Origin: Beroe forskalii
Taxonomy: Eukaryota; Ctenophora; Nuda; Beroida; Beroidae
Direction: 5' to 3'
NCBI GenBank assembly: GCA_011033025.1
Contig: WFMF01000047.1
Span: 726,072 to 790,071 of the forward strand
DNA: 64,000 bases
The notes beneath the pieces are model-generated. The model saw nothing but the letters and a program-made list of their open reading frames with translations, was not told where the DNA came from and searched no databases. The position numbers and the translations under genes were made by a program. This document shows, one piece after another, positions 33,627 to 44,949 of this stretch (positions within the stretch are counted from its first letter, which is position 1; each line of letters starts with the position of its first letter).

Positions 33627-34207
33627 GCGATTTTAAGACAAAATTCCTAAGAAATTCGTACGTGCGCGTGCCCCGGCCGCGCAATTTCATCCATCACTTA
33701 TGTACAGCGCCCTGCAGAAAACACAAAAACGGCGACAAAGTGGTACCGAATTGCCACATAATGAAATTCCGCCAATTTTTCACAGCCAACAAATCCAACG
33801 TCAGAATGTCAAATGATGGCTCGACATTCACCAAAACATGAAGATGGGTGCATTTCTTGAATTCCTTAATGAAAGCTGAAATAGCAGACAAGTACAACGA
33901 GGCAAATTATGGAGTTCATTTATTAAGCAGCAAAATGATGAACAAGTACCAAACATCTGATTTTAACCAGTCAACAATTTCGGTACAAGCAAAACATTCC
34001 GTGAGTTAAACAGTAGGTCTTGGTTTGAACTGAAAACAGTTGACAACAGTCTCACGTGGTACAATATCACTATTACTAACCAAACAAGAAATATATCATT
34101 CATAATAAGGCATGGCAAATTTCCAGTCATGTCACTGGAAGTATTTATTATCAAGGAGAAGCACCGTAAAAATGAATAGATACTCTAATTGTGACAGTAA
34201 AAATGAC

Positions 34208-34284
34208 TGGGTTCTGAGCTGTCGAGGAAGTTGAAATAGCAGCTTCGCTGCTCTTTCAACGTCCTCGGGACAGCTCAGAACCCA
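34208..34284. repeat. Long hairpin in copy A
   Basis: GGGTTCTGAGCTGTC...GAGGAAGTTGAAATAGCAGC pairs with GCTGCTCTTTCAACGTCCTC and the following GGGACAGCTCAGAACCC around a TTC loop. Copy B (55168-55246) has the same structure with the full CCC in the stem, so copy A lost two bases from one arm. Confidence 0.8.
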
Positions 34285-35724
34285 TGTACTCAGGTGGGCA
34301 CTTTATAGACTCATCATACTACAGATCTAAGCCACCAAATAACACAATGAAGGAAAATCTAAAGAATATATCCTGACGAACTCTATCTCTCTATTTTGAC
34401 AGTAATGAAAGTTCCAAGCATCACACGTCCTATCTGTTATACAGCACCTCCTTAAATCATTACCTGCAATATTCCGTCAATCAGTCAGTAGCTTGGACAT
34501 CAGCCGTCAGCGTTTGGGGAAGATTCTGTACAGGCAAATTCTGAAAAGGGTACCCCTTTCAATGTCATTGATGTAGTGTGACGTGATATCAATTACTAAC
34601 CTGCTTGTCTTCTTAATTTTAATTTGAAAGTTTTACGTGAACTATGTGCCACCGCCTGCTGTACACAATAAAATTCAACCTTTCCAAGAGATTTTTAACT
34701 AATCAAGAGAAACAAAAGGGAAGGGGATATGAATGGTGCTGTTGCTATGGAAATTCGGATACTGCACGTGCAAGTATTGATCAGTTGTATTAGAGTGCCT
34801 CATAACACGTTGCCGAATACTAAGGTGTAAATTTTGAACTATTGATGTCTTCTTCATTGAAATTTAAGATATGATCATTACGAAGATGGAGGACTCATAT
34901 CGATGGAATATTCTCATAAATCGGTGGCAATGTTTGGTGCATTTGAATCAATGTTGACTCGAATACTTACAAGTTTAAAGGAATTAATGTGAATCAATCA
35001 AGTATTAACAGGTAGTTAAACTTAAACAAAATGCAGCATGAATAAGGCCAAGTTGGGTGTAGCATATTGCGAATTCGGGAAGACAGAAGACTGATATGGG
35101 TATGAATCAATGCGCACCTACTAAACTCAACTTTCAATATACGTCGGTTTTCAAGAAAAATTCTTACAATCACAATAAATAAATAGAATTCGCCGGGTTA
35201 AATAAAACTAGAAGTGACCAACAAATTAATGCTAATTTTGCTTCTTCGTAAAATTTATTGTGAGCTTAGTATTTGGTTCTGTACGACGTAGCTTTGGTTC
35301 TGATTGGAATTTTCAGATGCAGTGAAAAATACGTGATGAATCGGAATTGCATAGGTAGGAAATTGCGTGGGAGATGTTTTAGCAGGTCCGCCGTCCGAAG
35401 GGTGAGCTAGTTTACTTACAACACCATAATTCATGTTTAAACTATTCATTATTTTCTGCATTCTGAGGAACTAGAACATTTGATCGACTGATGTGTTCCT
35501 TAATAGAAAATCTTTAAGCTAGTAGAAACAACTAAATATTGCTCATTTAAACACTATTCAAGTCAGACATTAAAACACATCATTCGTTCAAATGGATTTG
35601 ATCGATCGACCAATTCCAATCGATCGACCGACGAACGTTACGGGCGCCTAATAACAATTGAAATAACAATAGAAAACAACCATCGAACACCCGTCCTTTT
35701 TTGTTCCTTTTAAAAGTATTAGTA

Positions 35725-35870
35725 GCAGTTATACAGCAACTACTTAAATACACTTATTGCCTGTAACATTCCGCCTATCAGTCAGCAGCTTGTATATCAG
35801 CATGTGAGAAGATTCTGTGCGAGCCAAATTCTCAATATCATTATATATAAAAGAGAGGCCGGACCAGAAG
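35725..35870. repeat. Diverged second copy of the 34.44-34.56 kb segment
   Basis: TCAGTCAGCAGCTTG, GAAGATTCTGTGCGAG and CAAATTCT match TCAGTCAGTAGCTTG, GAAGATTCTGTACAGG and CAAATTCT at 34440-34560 in the same orientation. Confidence 0.6.
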
Positions 35871-35929
35871 GTCCGCAAGAGGATAACGGTGGGGTGGGAC
35901 TGTGCCTGCCTCTGACCGCCGAGGCGGTG

Positions 35930-36140
35930 GGGGTGAGGGGGGTGAGGGATGGGTGAGGATGAGGGTGGGTGAGGGATGAGGGTGGGTGAGGGATGAGGGT
36001 GGGTGAGGGATGAGGGTGGGTGGGATGAGGGTGGGTGAGGGATGAGGGTGGGTGAGGGATGAGGGTGGGTGAGGGATGAGGGTGGGTGAGGGATGAGGGT
36101 GGGTGAGGGATGAGGGTGGGTGAGGGATGAGGGGGGTGAG
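35930..36140. repeat. 18-bp minisatellite GATGAGGGTGGGTGAGGG
   Basis: About ten near-perfect units; the complementary array at 53799-53910 (CCCTCACCCACCCTCATC) borders copy B. Proline/histidine-rich frames across it are artefacts. Confidence 0.9.
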
Positions 36141-36569
36141 GGTGAGGATGGGTGAGGGAAGGGACAGGGAAGGGAGGGAAGGGGGGGAAGGGAAGGGATT
36201 AGGGAAGGGAGGGCTGCATTCTGATGAGAGGGGGTATTAAACGATACAAGTGCGGTAGATACTGACCTTCTGATGAGAGTGCGGGCATGGGAGACGGGAG
36301 AGAGTCGTGTGAAGGGCCACATCTGACCAAGGGAGGTGGCGTTGATCATCTTCGTGAAGATGGACAAGGTAGAATCAGATAACAGAGCGGCCTAGCGACC
36401 TGAACACCTATGAAAGGAGAGCTGGTAAACTCGATTAAGTTGAAACTTGATTGAATTCAAACTTGATTGAATTGAAGCAGTAGTTTATATCAAGGTATAT
36501 CTAGGTTTTATATTATATCTCTAGGTATGATTCTCTGGACAAAATGATCAGAAGCAGTACCTTAAGATC

Positions 36570-38045
36570 TATCATGGGGCATGGAGCTTTCCCAGGATCA
36601 AGGGCACTCTCTCAGGATCATAGTCTTTCCCAGGATCAAGGCCACTCTCTCAGGATCCTGGAGTCTTCTCAGAATCAAGGAACTCTTTCAGAGTCAAGGA
36701 GTCTCTCCCAGTATCACGGGCACTCTCCCAGGATGATGGAGTCTTTCCCAGGATCAAGGACACTCTCTCAGGATCATGGAGTCTTTCCCAGGATCAAGGC
36801 CACTCTCTCAGGATCATGGAGCGTTCCCAGAATCAAAGCACTCTTTCAGATTCAAGGAGTCTTTCCCAGTATCACGGACACTCTCTCAGGATCATGAAGT
36901 CTTTCCAAGGATCAAGGAGACTCTCTAATTAACATAGATTCTTTCCCGGGATTAAGGGCACTCTTTCAGATTCAAGGAGTCTTCCCAGAATCAAGGCACT
37001 CTTTCAGATTCAAGGAGCCTTCCCAGAATCAAGGCCAATCTCTCAGGATCATGAAGTCTTTCCAAGGATCAAGAAGACTCTCTCAGGATCATAGATTCTT
37101 TCCAGGATTAAGGGCACTCTTTCAGATCGGACACTCTCCCAGGATGGAGTCTTTCCCAGGATCAAGGACACTCTCTTAGGATCAAGGAGACTTTCTCGGT
37201 ATCATAGAGTCTTTCCTAGGATCAAGGGCACTCTCTCAGGATCCTGGAGTCTTTCCCAGGATCAAGGCCACTCTCTCAGGATCATGGAGTCTTTCCCGGG
37301 ATTAAGAACACTCTATCAGGATCAAGGGGGCTTTCTCAGGATCAAGGAGATGCTCTCAGGATCAAGGAGTCTTTTTCAGGATCAAGGACTTTTTCGTCAA
37401 ATATTAGAGTCTTTCTTAGGATCAAGGACACTCTCAGGATCATAGAGTCTTTCCTAGGATCAAGGGCACTCTGTCAGGATCATGGAATCTTCAGTCTTTT
37501 CAGGATCAATGGAGAGTACCATCTTAGGATTATGGAATTTTTTCCGGGATCAAGAAGACTCGCAGGGTCAAGGAGGCTTTCCCAGGATCAAGGCTACTGT
37601 CTCAGGAACAAGGAGATGCTCTCAGGATTGTCTTTTTCAGGATCAAGGACTTTTCCGTCAGAATTGTAGAGTCTTTCCCAGAATCAAGGACTGATCTCAG
37701 AAGCTGAACAAAGTCTTTCCCAGCATTAAGGAAACTCCCAGGATCATGGAATCTTCCCTAGGGTCATGGAGTCTTTTTCAGGATCAATGAGACTGTCTCA
37801 GGATGAGGGATTCAGTCTATGATCAGGAGGGTGTCACCTTTAAAAAGGAGGGCATCCCAAGATAGAAGAGTCTTTCCTAGGATCAAGGAGTCCTTTCCAG
37901 GATCAAGGAATCAGTCCATGGAACAAGAAGTTAAGTTCTATAATTATGGAGTCCTTTACAAGATCTAGGGGTCTTTCCCAGGGTCAAAAAGACACTCCCA
38001 GAATCAAGGACTCTATCTCAGGATCAAGGAGGGTGTTCCAGGATC
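36570..38045. repeat. Imperfect CAGGATCAAGGCACTCTCTC minisatellite
   Basis: About 40 degenerate units of about 36 bp with AGTCTTTCCCAGGATCAAGG and ACTCTCTCAGGATCATGG. Divergence rises toward 38 kb. Confidence 0.88.
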
Positions 38046-38357
38046 GCATTTGTATGTTAAACTGATAGCTGAGGTAATTGCTTAATTGGAAGCTGAACAA
38101 AGATTAGATGATATTGAGTGCCTATCCATAATCCAAGTTTGATGCTTCTGAGGATGACTGACAGTCCTATCCTCAGTTAGTTAATTTAGGTAAGTTAAAG
38201 CAATACAATTAACAAGTAACGTGATGAATACAGTCTGATGTCTTGAAGATTGAAGAAAATTTACTCTATGATTTGAAAATGTAGATAGACTAGAATGGAA
38301 ATTAATTTAGAATCGAAGAGTATTTACTCATTACTGTTGCAAAGACAATATATCAAT

Positions 38358-38477
38358 CATGTTTGTTTACATGTTTGTTTACATGTTTGTTTACATGTTT
38401 GTTTACATGTTTGTTTACATGTTTGTTTACATGTTTGTTTACATGTTTGTTTACATGTTTGTTTACATGTTTGTTTA
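38358..38477. repeat. Ten perfect copies of a 12-bp unit CATGTTTGTTTA
   Basis: The tandem unit CATGTTTGTTTA occurs ten times without a mismatch. Each junction contains TGTTTAC, a forkhead-factor consensus site. It encodes (His-Val-Cys-Leu) repeats in one frame, judged accidental. Confidence 0.95.
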
Positions 38478-38963
38478 CATTTTTACACACTATTGAAAAC
38501 ACATCCAGTAAAAATACAATTGAATAAATTGAAAACATGTGAATAAATTAAGAACATGTGAATAATTAAACTGAAAATGCCTCACCAGTTGATAGAAATA
38601 GAAATATAACAACAATACACTAACTAAATAATGATGACAATATAAAAGTTAAAAATTAATTGTTTTTTAAAACTTCAATAACCTATCCTGAATAAATGTA
38701 CATCTTCTTTTTCTTTGCTTCAAATAGATTATTTATTACTAAGTTATTACTCAGATATTGGTTGAACTTTGTCTTGTTATGTAAATAGGTATCACCCTCT
38801 ATTTTCTCAAGAACAACTGTAGATATGTACCAAAAGTTATAAAGAAAAATACTTATTCAATAGTCTTGTAATGCTGCTGAGGATGGAACACAGCCTTCAT
38901 AGCCTTGGCAAAAGGGCTCTGTAGGAGATTGACTGACAGTATCTACAAATCATTTGATTTTCC

Positions 38964-39050
38964 ATTTTAATATTATTATTAATCCATTGAAATTATTTGA
39001 AGCAATAATTGCTTCAAATAATTTCAATGGATTAATAATAATATTAAAAT
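38964..39050. repeat. 87-bp perfect palindrome
   Basis: Arms 38964-39006 and 39008-39050 (43 bp each) are perfect reverse complements around one A at 39007. It is AT-rich and so easily extruded as a cruciform. No target duplication is evident. Confidence 0.92.
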
Positions 39051-39189
39051 AGAATACCCTATTAGATAGAGTTCAGTGAAAAAATTTGAACACTTCAACA
39101 AGTTAAATGTGAAAAATATTGTTACGTTATATACTAAAGTTATACATAGTTTTCTTAACACCAAAGCCCACATTGATGTGCGTACATGA

Positions 39190-39790
39190 GCAGTGCTTCC
39201 CTAACGAACAAGGTTGTGTGTGTTTAGCAACCGAGAATGGGATACTGAAATTTCGCGACTTCGCGTAGTGAAGGGTAGCTGGTTTGTCTGATGTCTAACA
39301 TTTGCTAAACACGTATATGCCTGTGTGGCTTGCGCGCTTCCCCAGCGTAGGGAAGCGCGCGGCGCGTACACACACACTGCACTGCACCTATGCGGGTTTA
39401 GGAAGTCTAACATCTCACCAAATGCAGCTACGTGTATTACACGGCCGGCCATTGGCCAAATTAAACTTGCTCAAACCAGACCCCTAGTTTTACGCGCGCG
39501 CGGCGTAGATCCTTGCTCCGCAGCGCCCCTGGTCAAGTGGTCAGGGGAACGATTCTATGAGGAAACGCGTCGCCGCGCATTGCAAACAGGGTCAAGGATA
39601 TACATGTTTAAAAGGGTGGAAAGACGGCAATCAAGCAAAAAGAATAGGGATTTGTTGCGAACACGTAAACCCATGTCGCGGTTGCGCGGCCCGGCGTGCT
39701 TCCTAAGAAGGGAACTAGCGCCGCGCTTGTACACACACCTTTGCGACTTAGGAAAGCAAAAGGCTTTGGTTAAAGCAAAATAGTTGTGTA
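39190..39790 (+). other. GC-rich island with a 152-codon open frame
   Basis: The plus-strand frame 39325-39783 is open but its Arg-rich product has no recognisable domain. The segment shows a weak duplication: GCGCGCTTCCCCAGCG...GTACACACACAC near 39330-39390 and GCGTGCTTCCTAAG...GTACACACACC near 39690-39745. It may be an old repeat or a promoter-type CpG island; coding is unlikely. Confidence 0.3.
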
Positions 39791-40059
39791 CCACATATCA
39801 TACAGTTTTATCAACGGTGGAGCAAGCTCAAGTTTGGTAAGTTTTGAATATTTTATTCAATACATTTTATTTTATTCACTTTTATCTATCAGAAAGAATT
39901 AAGCCTTATTGGATAATGATTTACCTTAGATGAATTTCACCGATCACCAGTGTAGCGTGCAACACTTGGAAATTTGCAACACTTGGAAATTTTGGAGGGT
40001 GGTGTTGCAGACGGAAAAAGTGCAAGTGATTGAGGGTAGGGAAGAATCCTACTAGATCT

Positions 40060-41000
40060 GCAAATGCTGGGAAATACTCCATGATCTTGAGAGAGTGTCC
40101 TTGATTCTGGGACAGATTCCATGATCCTGGGAGAGTGTCTCTGATCCTAGGAAAGACTTCTTGAACCTGAGAGAGTGCCTTATCCTGGGAAAGACTCTAC
40201 AATTCTGACAAAAAGTCCTTGATCCTGAAAAAGACTCTACAATCTTGAGAGCATCTCCTTGTTCCTGAGACAGTAGCCTTGATTCTGGGAAAGCCTCCTT
40301 GACCTTGAGAGTCTTCTTGATCCTGAGAAAAATTCCATAATCCAAAGATGGTACTCTTGATCCTGGCAAAGGCTCCATGATCCTGAGAGAGTGCCCTTGA
40401 TCCTGGGAAAGACTCTAAGATACCAAGAAAGTCTTCTTGATCCTAAGAGAGTGCCCTTAATCCCAGGAAAGAATCTATGATAATTAGAGAGTCTCCTTGA
40501 TGCTGAGAGAGTGACCTCGATCCTGGAAAAGCCCCTATGATCCTGATAGAGTGTTCTTAACCTAGGGAAAGACTCTATGATCCTGAGAAAGACTCCTAGA
40601 TCTTATGAAATAAATGAAATTGTCCTGGGAAGACTCCATGATCCTGAGAGAGTGCCCTTGATCCTAGGAAAGACTCTATGATCCTGAGAAAGTCTCTTTG
40701 ATCCTGGGAAAGACTCCATCCTGGGAGAGTGCCCGGGATACTGTGAGAGACTCCTTGAATCTGAAAGAGTGCCCTTAATCCCGGGAAAGAATCTATGGTA
40801 CTTAGAGGGTCTCCTTGATCCTGGGAAAGACTCCATCATCCTGAGAGTGTCCGTGATACTGGGAGAGACTCCTTGAATCAGAAAGAGTGCCTTGATTCTG
40901 GGAAGGCTCCATGATCTTGAGAGAGTCTCCTTGATTCTGAGAAGACTCCAGGATCCTGAGAGAGCGCCCTTGATCCTGGGAAAGCTCCATGTCCCATGAT
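40060..41000. repeat. Inverted partner of the 36.6-38.0 kb minisatellite
   Basis: Units such as CTTGATCCTGGGAAAGACTC and CATGATCCTGAGAGAGTG, the reverse complement of the left array. This arm has fewer units (about 26). Confidence 0.88.
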
Positions 41001-41026
41001 AAATCTTAAGGTACTGCTTCTGATCA

Positions 41027-41187
41027 ATTTAATCAGAAATAGGACGAGTAGAGTGGTTACGAACATCTTCAATTGTAACAATTAAAACGTCGTGTTCTTT
41101 TAATTGTTACAATTGAAGATGTTCGTAACCACTCTACTCGTCCTATTTCTGATTAAATTGACGAAGAAATCCCTATTCTACACACCA
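41027..41187. mobile_element. 161-bp hairpin insertion with 12-bp duplication
   Basis: The direct repeat TGCTTCTGATCA flanks it (41015-41026 and 41188-41199). The body is a perfect 61-bp inverted repeat (41027-41087, 41098-41158) with a 10-bp spacer and a 29-nt non-palindromic tail. The mirror arm of the surrounding foldback (36543-36565) is uninterrupted and gives the empty site, so this is a real insertion. Confidence 0.82.
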
Positions 41188-41519
41188 TGCTTCTGATCAT
41201 TTTGTCCTGAGAATCATACCTAGAGATATAATATAAAACCTAGATATACCTTGATATAAACTACTGCTTCAATATAATCAAGTTTGAATTCAATCAAGTT
41301 TCAACTTAATCGAGTTTACCAGCTCTCCTGTCATAGGTGTTCAGGTCGCTAGGCCGCTCTGTTATCTGATTCTACCTTGTCCATCTTCACGAAGATGATC
41401 AACGCCACCTCCCTTGGTCAGATGTGGCCCTTCACACGACTCTCTCCCGTCTCCCATGCTCGCACTCTCATCAGAAGGTCAGTATCTACCGCACTTGTAT
41501 CTTTTAACACCCCCTCTCA

Positions 41520-41740
41520 TCAGAATGCAGCCCTCCCTTCCCTTCCCTTCGGCCTTCCCCTGTCCCTTCCCTTCCCCGTCCCTTCCCCTGTCCCTTCCCT
41601 TCCCCTGTCCCTTCCCTTCCCCTGTCCCTTCCCTTCCCCTATCCCTTCCCTTCCCTTCCCCTGTCCCTTCCCTTCCCCTATCCCTTCCCTTCCTTTCCTC
41701 CCTTCCTCCCTTGTCTCCTCCCTTGTCTCCTCTCATCTGT
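41520..41740. repeat. CCTTCCCTTCCCCTGTC minisatellite
   Basis: About twelve units of CTTCCCTTCCCCTGTCC; the mirror region on the left arm (36155-36215) has only a few GGGAAGGGACAGGGAAGG units, so the arms differ strongly in copy number. Confidence 0.85.
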
Positions 41741-41749
41741 GTTTGTATC

Positions 41750-42500
41750 GTTGGAATGTAACGAACAATGAATAGTAACATAATGTAACATGAATTTGTT
41801 CTGATTTGTATTTCTCCCATGCCTGCCCACTTATCAGAAGGTTATAGTATCTACTGTACTTGTATTGTATAATTTCCCTCTCATCACAATGCACCCCTCC
41901 CCTTCCATCCTCCTGGGGTGGGGGGCAACGTTTTTCACCTTTCATCAGAATGTACTATGATCCTCGGACCAAAAATCCCCGGGGATTTTTGGTCCGAGAC
42001 CAATTTTTGGGCACCCAAATCAAAATTCCATCTAATAACATAAGTGCGAAATTTAGTTTTGAAGCGATTCTGAAAATTTCATGTAAAAATATTGAAAAAT
42101 GGCTGAGATTTTGAAAAAAAAAGTAAAGTTGATTATCGCAAGACCACTAACCGAGAAAATGGCGATTTTGTGGTTTTTAGAGGTTTTTTGGACCTCAAAT
42201 CGTCATTTTAGCAGCAATCAACCCCATACTTGCAGAGAATACGTAACTTAACGCTATTTATCAAATAAAGTTAGTTTCATTCAAAAATATTTTTATTTTT
42301 CCAAGGTATGGGCCAAAATAGGCTTGTGCGACGTGCTTATGCCCATCTTATCTTACTATATATAATGCGTGTTGTTAATATATATATAAATATATATAGT
42401 TTGGGTGACTATCCTGTCCGAAAACATGAAGTCGTTCTTTAGTTAAAACTAAAGGAGGAAACGTCTGGAGACCGAATCCCGGCATAGCAGAGGCATTAAA
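41750..42500. other. No gene recognised
   Basis: Contains a dyad AAAAATCCCCGGGGATTTTT (41970-41989) and a TA-rich run near 42355-42400. No exon is seen. Confidence 0.45.
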
Positions 42501-42845
42501 TATATTGGTGAATCATCACGTTCGAAAACATTCTGAAGTCGTTTGACAAAATTAATTGTCGCAAGTCAGTAAGGCATACTAACTACAAACTTAACGCTTT
42601 GGTTGATTCAATGAAGTAGTCAAACTAAAACGAGAAATTGAGTGTACAACTAATTATTACGCAATCGATTTCAAGTCTTCTGTGGACTCTCATCACGGCT
42701 GGTGGTGGAAGAATTAGCGTACACTGATGTGCACTGTCCTGCTCTTCTATTTATACGACGTTGCAGTGTTGCACGTGCTGCCTTGGTAACAAATTTCTTG
42801 CACGTGCAGATTTCGATCTGGAGTATTGCCGAGTTGTCATCTTTC

Positions 42846-44340
42846 CAAGCTGGAATCTTGCCGAGCTGGAATCTTGCCGAGCTGGAATCTTGCCGAGCTG
42901 GAATCTTGCCGAGCTGGAATCTTGCCGAGCTGAATTCTCGTCTGTAATCCGGTCCGAGCTGGAAACTATGTCCTAGCTGGCCTCGTCTTTAATTCGGTCT
43001 GAGCTGAAAACTATGTCCTTGCTGGCCTCCTCTGTAATCCGGTCCGAGCTGGAAACTATGTCCTTGCTGGCCTCCTCTGTAATCCGGTCCGAGCTGGAAT
43101 CTATGTCCTAGCTGGCCTCGTCTTTAATTAGGTCCGAGCTGGAAACTATGTCCTAGCTGGCTTCCTCTGTAATCCGGTCCGAGCTGGAAACTATGTCCTA
43201 GCTGTCCTCCTGTAATCCGGTCCGAGCTGGAAACTATGTCCTAGCTGGCCTCCTCTGTAATCCGGTCCGAGCTGGAAACTATGTCCTAGCTGGCCTCGTC
43301 TTTAATCCGGTCCGAGCTGGAAACTATGTCCTTGCTGGCCTCCTCTGTAATCCGGTCCGAGCTGGAAACTATGTCCTTGCTGGCCTCCTCTGTAATCCGG
43401 TCCGAGCTGGGATCTATGTCCTAGCTGGCCTCGTCTTTAATTAGGTCCGAGCTGGAAACTATGTCCTTGCTGGCCTCCTCTGTAATCCGGTCCGAGCTGG
43501 AATCTATGTCCTAGCTGGCAAATGTCTAATTCGGTCCGAGCTGGAAACTATGTCCTGGCTGGTCTCGTCTGTAATACCCGGTCCGAGCTGGAATCTTTGT
43601 CCTAGCTGGCCTCGTCTTTAATTCGGTCCGAGCTGATATCTTTGTCCTGGCTGGCCTCGTCTATGTGATCGAGCTGGAATCTTTGTCCTAGCTGGCCTCT
43701 TCTTTAATTCCGGTCCGAGCTGGGATCTATGTCCTAGCTGCCCTTGTCTAATTCGGTCCGAGCTGGAAACTTTGTCCTAGCTGGCCTCGTCTGTATTTCG
43801 GTCCGAGCTGGAAACTATGTCCTGGCTGGCCTCGCAGTGAGCTGGAATCTTTGTCCTGGCTTTGGCTGGCCTCGTCTGTAATTCAGACGAGGCCAGCCAG
43901 GACAAAGATATCAGCTCGGACCGAATTAAAGACGAGGCCAGCTAGGACAAAGATTCCAGCTCGGACCGTATTACAGACGAGACCAGCCAGACATAGTTTC
44001 CAGCTCGAACCGAATTAAAGACGAGGCCAGCTAGACATAGATTCCAGCTCGACCGATTACAGAGGAGGCCAGCAAGGACATAGTTTCCAGCTCGGACCTA
44101 ATTAAAGACGAGGCCAGCTAGACATAGATCCCAGCTCGGACCGGATTACAGAGGAGGCCAGCAAGGACATAGTTTCCAGCTCGGACCGATTACAGAGGAG
44201 GCCAGCAAGGACATAGTTTCCAGCTCGGACCGATTAAAGACGAGGCCAGCTTAGGACATAGTTTCCAGCTCGGACCGATTACAGAGGAGGCCAGCTAGAC
44301 ATAGTTTCCAGCTCGACCGATTAGAGAGGACAGCTAGGAC
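42846..44340. repeat. 16-bp and 45-bp minisatellites with a central turnaround
   Basis: TGCCGAGCTGGAATCT occurs about six times (42846-42940), then about twenty units of CTGGAAACTATGTCCTAGCT-GGCCTCGTCTTTAATTCGGTCCGAG. At 43866-43915 the array becomes its own reverse complement (GGCCTCGTCTGTAATTCAGACGAGGCC), and inverted units run to 44340. Confidence 0.88.
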
Positions 44341-44949
44341 ATAGAATAAAACAAAATTTTCAGAATAAAACAAAATTTTCTATTGACATTCCATTAATCA
44401 TTCCTACATAGTGGAAAATATATCAGAACAAATATCTTGTCTTGCTGAGTATTAGAGGGGTGTTGGTGTTGTGCAATCAGAGTTTGTAAACAAGATAATT
44501 CATTTTCCTAGGCTCAGCTCATAAACTTAATAAGGACCTTCCACTTGGTATTACAAGTGGGCTTTAAAATGAGGGCGGAATGCAGGGTCACAGGGCTTGA
44601 GGCTTGTTGTTTCCCTTTAATGAACCATCATTTAAAGCAAGGATAATTTTATAACTCAAGAGTATATATTCAGGGTGAAGGTGTTACAGTTATATATATT
44701 GAACTGAACCTAGTTATTGACTGCCTTTTGTTCATAAAAAGATTGCCAATAGTGAGTTTAAAACAAAAATTATATATAAACAAATTATAATATATAACCA
44801 AAATAAGTTTTATTGAATAAATAAAAGCATAATTCGATTAGAATATTAGAACATATTCTAGTTTTCCTTTGTAACAAGGGCAACCCATAAATCCAGAGAA
44901 TGGTTTTGATTATTTGAGGATCTGTGAATGCGACTACTGCTTGAAATCA

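Larger units (their letters stand above)
33502..35715 (+). mobile_element. Long repeat, copy A (inverted relative to 53914-55953)
   Basis: Starts ATAGCGTGCCGGCACGCT, a 16-bp palindrome, followed by palindromes ACCGGTTCGGAACCGGT and three ACGCTACGTAGCGTGT-type repeats, then about 2 kb of AT-rich sequence without a gene and a 33-bp-stem hairpin at 34208-34284. Copy B matches over its whole length in opposite orientation but lacks about 185 bp (near 35467-35650). The end abuts a TG-rich minisatellite in both copies. No transposase is visible. Both outer borders carry GAA, too short to prove one joint insertion. Confidence 0.75.
36140..41540. mobile_element. Foldback element with 35-40-bp repeat arms
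   Basis: The flanks 36150-36600 and 41000-41540 are inverted copies (shared words ACCTCCCTTGGTCAGATGTGG, AGCGGCCTAGCGACCTGAAC). Inside them lie arrays of CCAGGATCAAGG-CACTCTCTCAGGATCATGGAGTCTTT on the left (36570-38045) and the complement on the right (40060-41000). Both outer flanks encode the same 56-residue open stretch starting MSIFTKMINATSLGQMWPFT (minus strand to 36367, plus strand from 41377). Near-identity reflects recent duplication rather than proven coding. No target duplication could be fixed because both ends run into minisatellites. Confidence 0.7.

Noticed and set aside
38295..38546. CRISPR-like or coding reading of the 12-bp repeat at 38.36 kb
   Set aside because: Units are directly tandem with no spacers, and the His-Val-Cys-Leu product has no context. 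No cas genes exist in the window.
39325..39783. 152-codon protein gene
   Set aside because: Arg-rich, no domain, overlapping open frames on both strands, and signs of an old duplication; kept only as a GC island.
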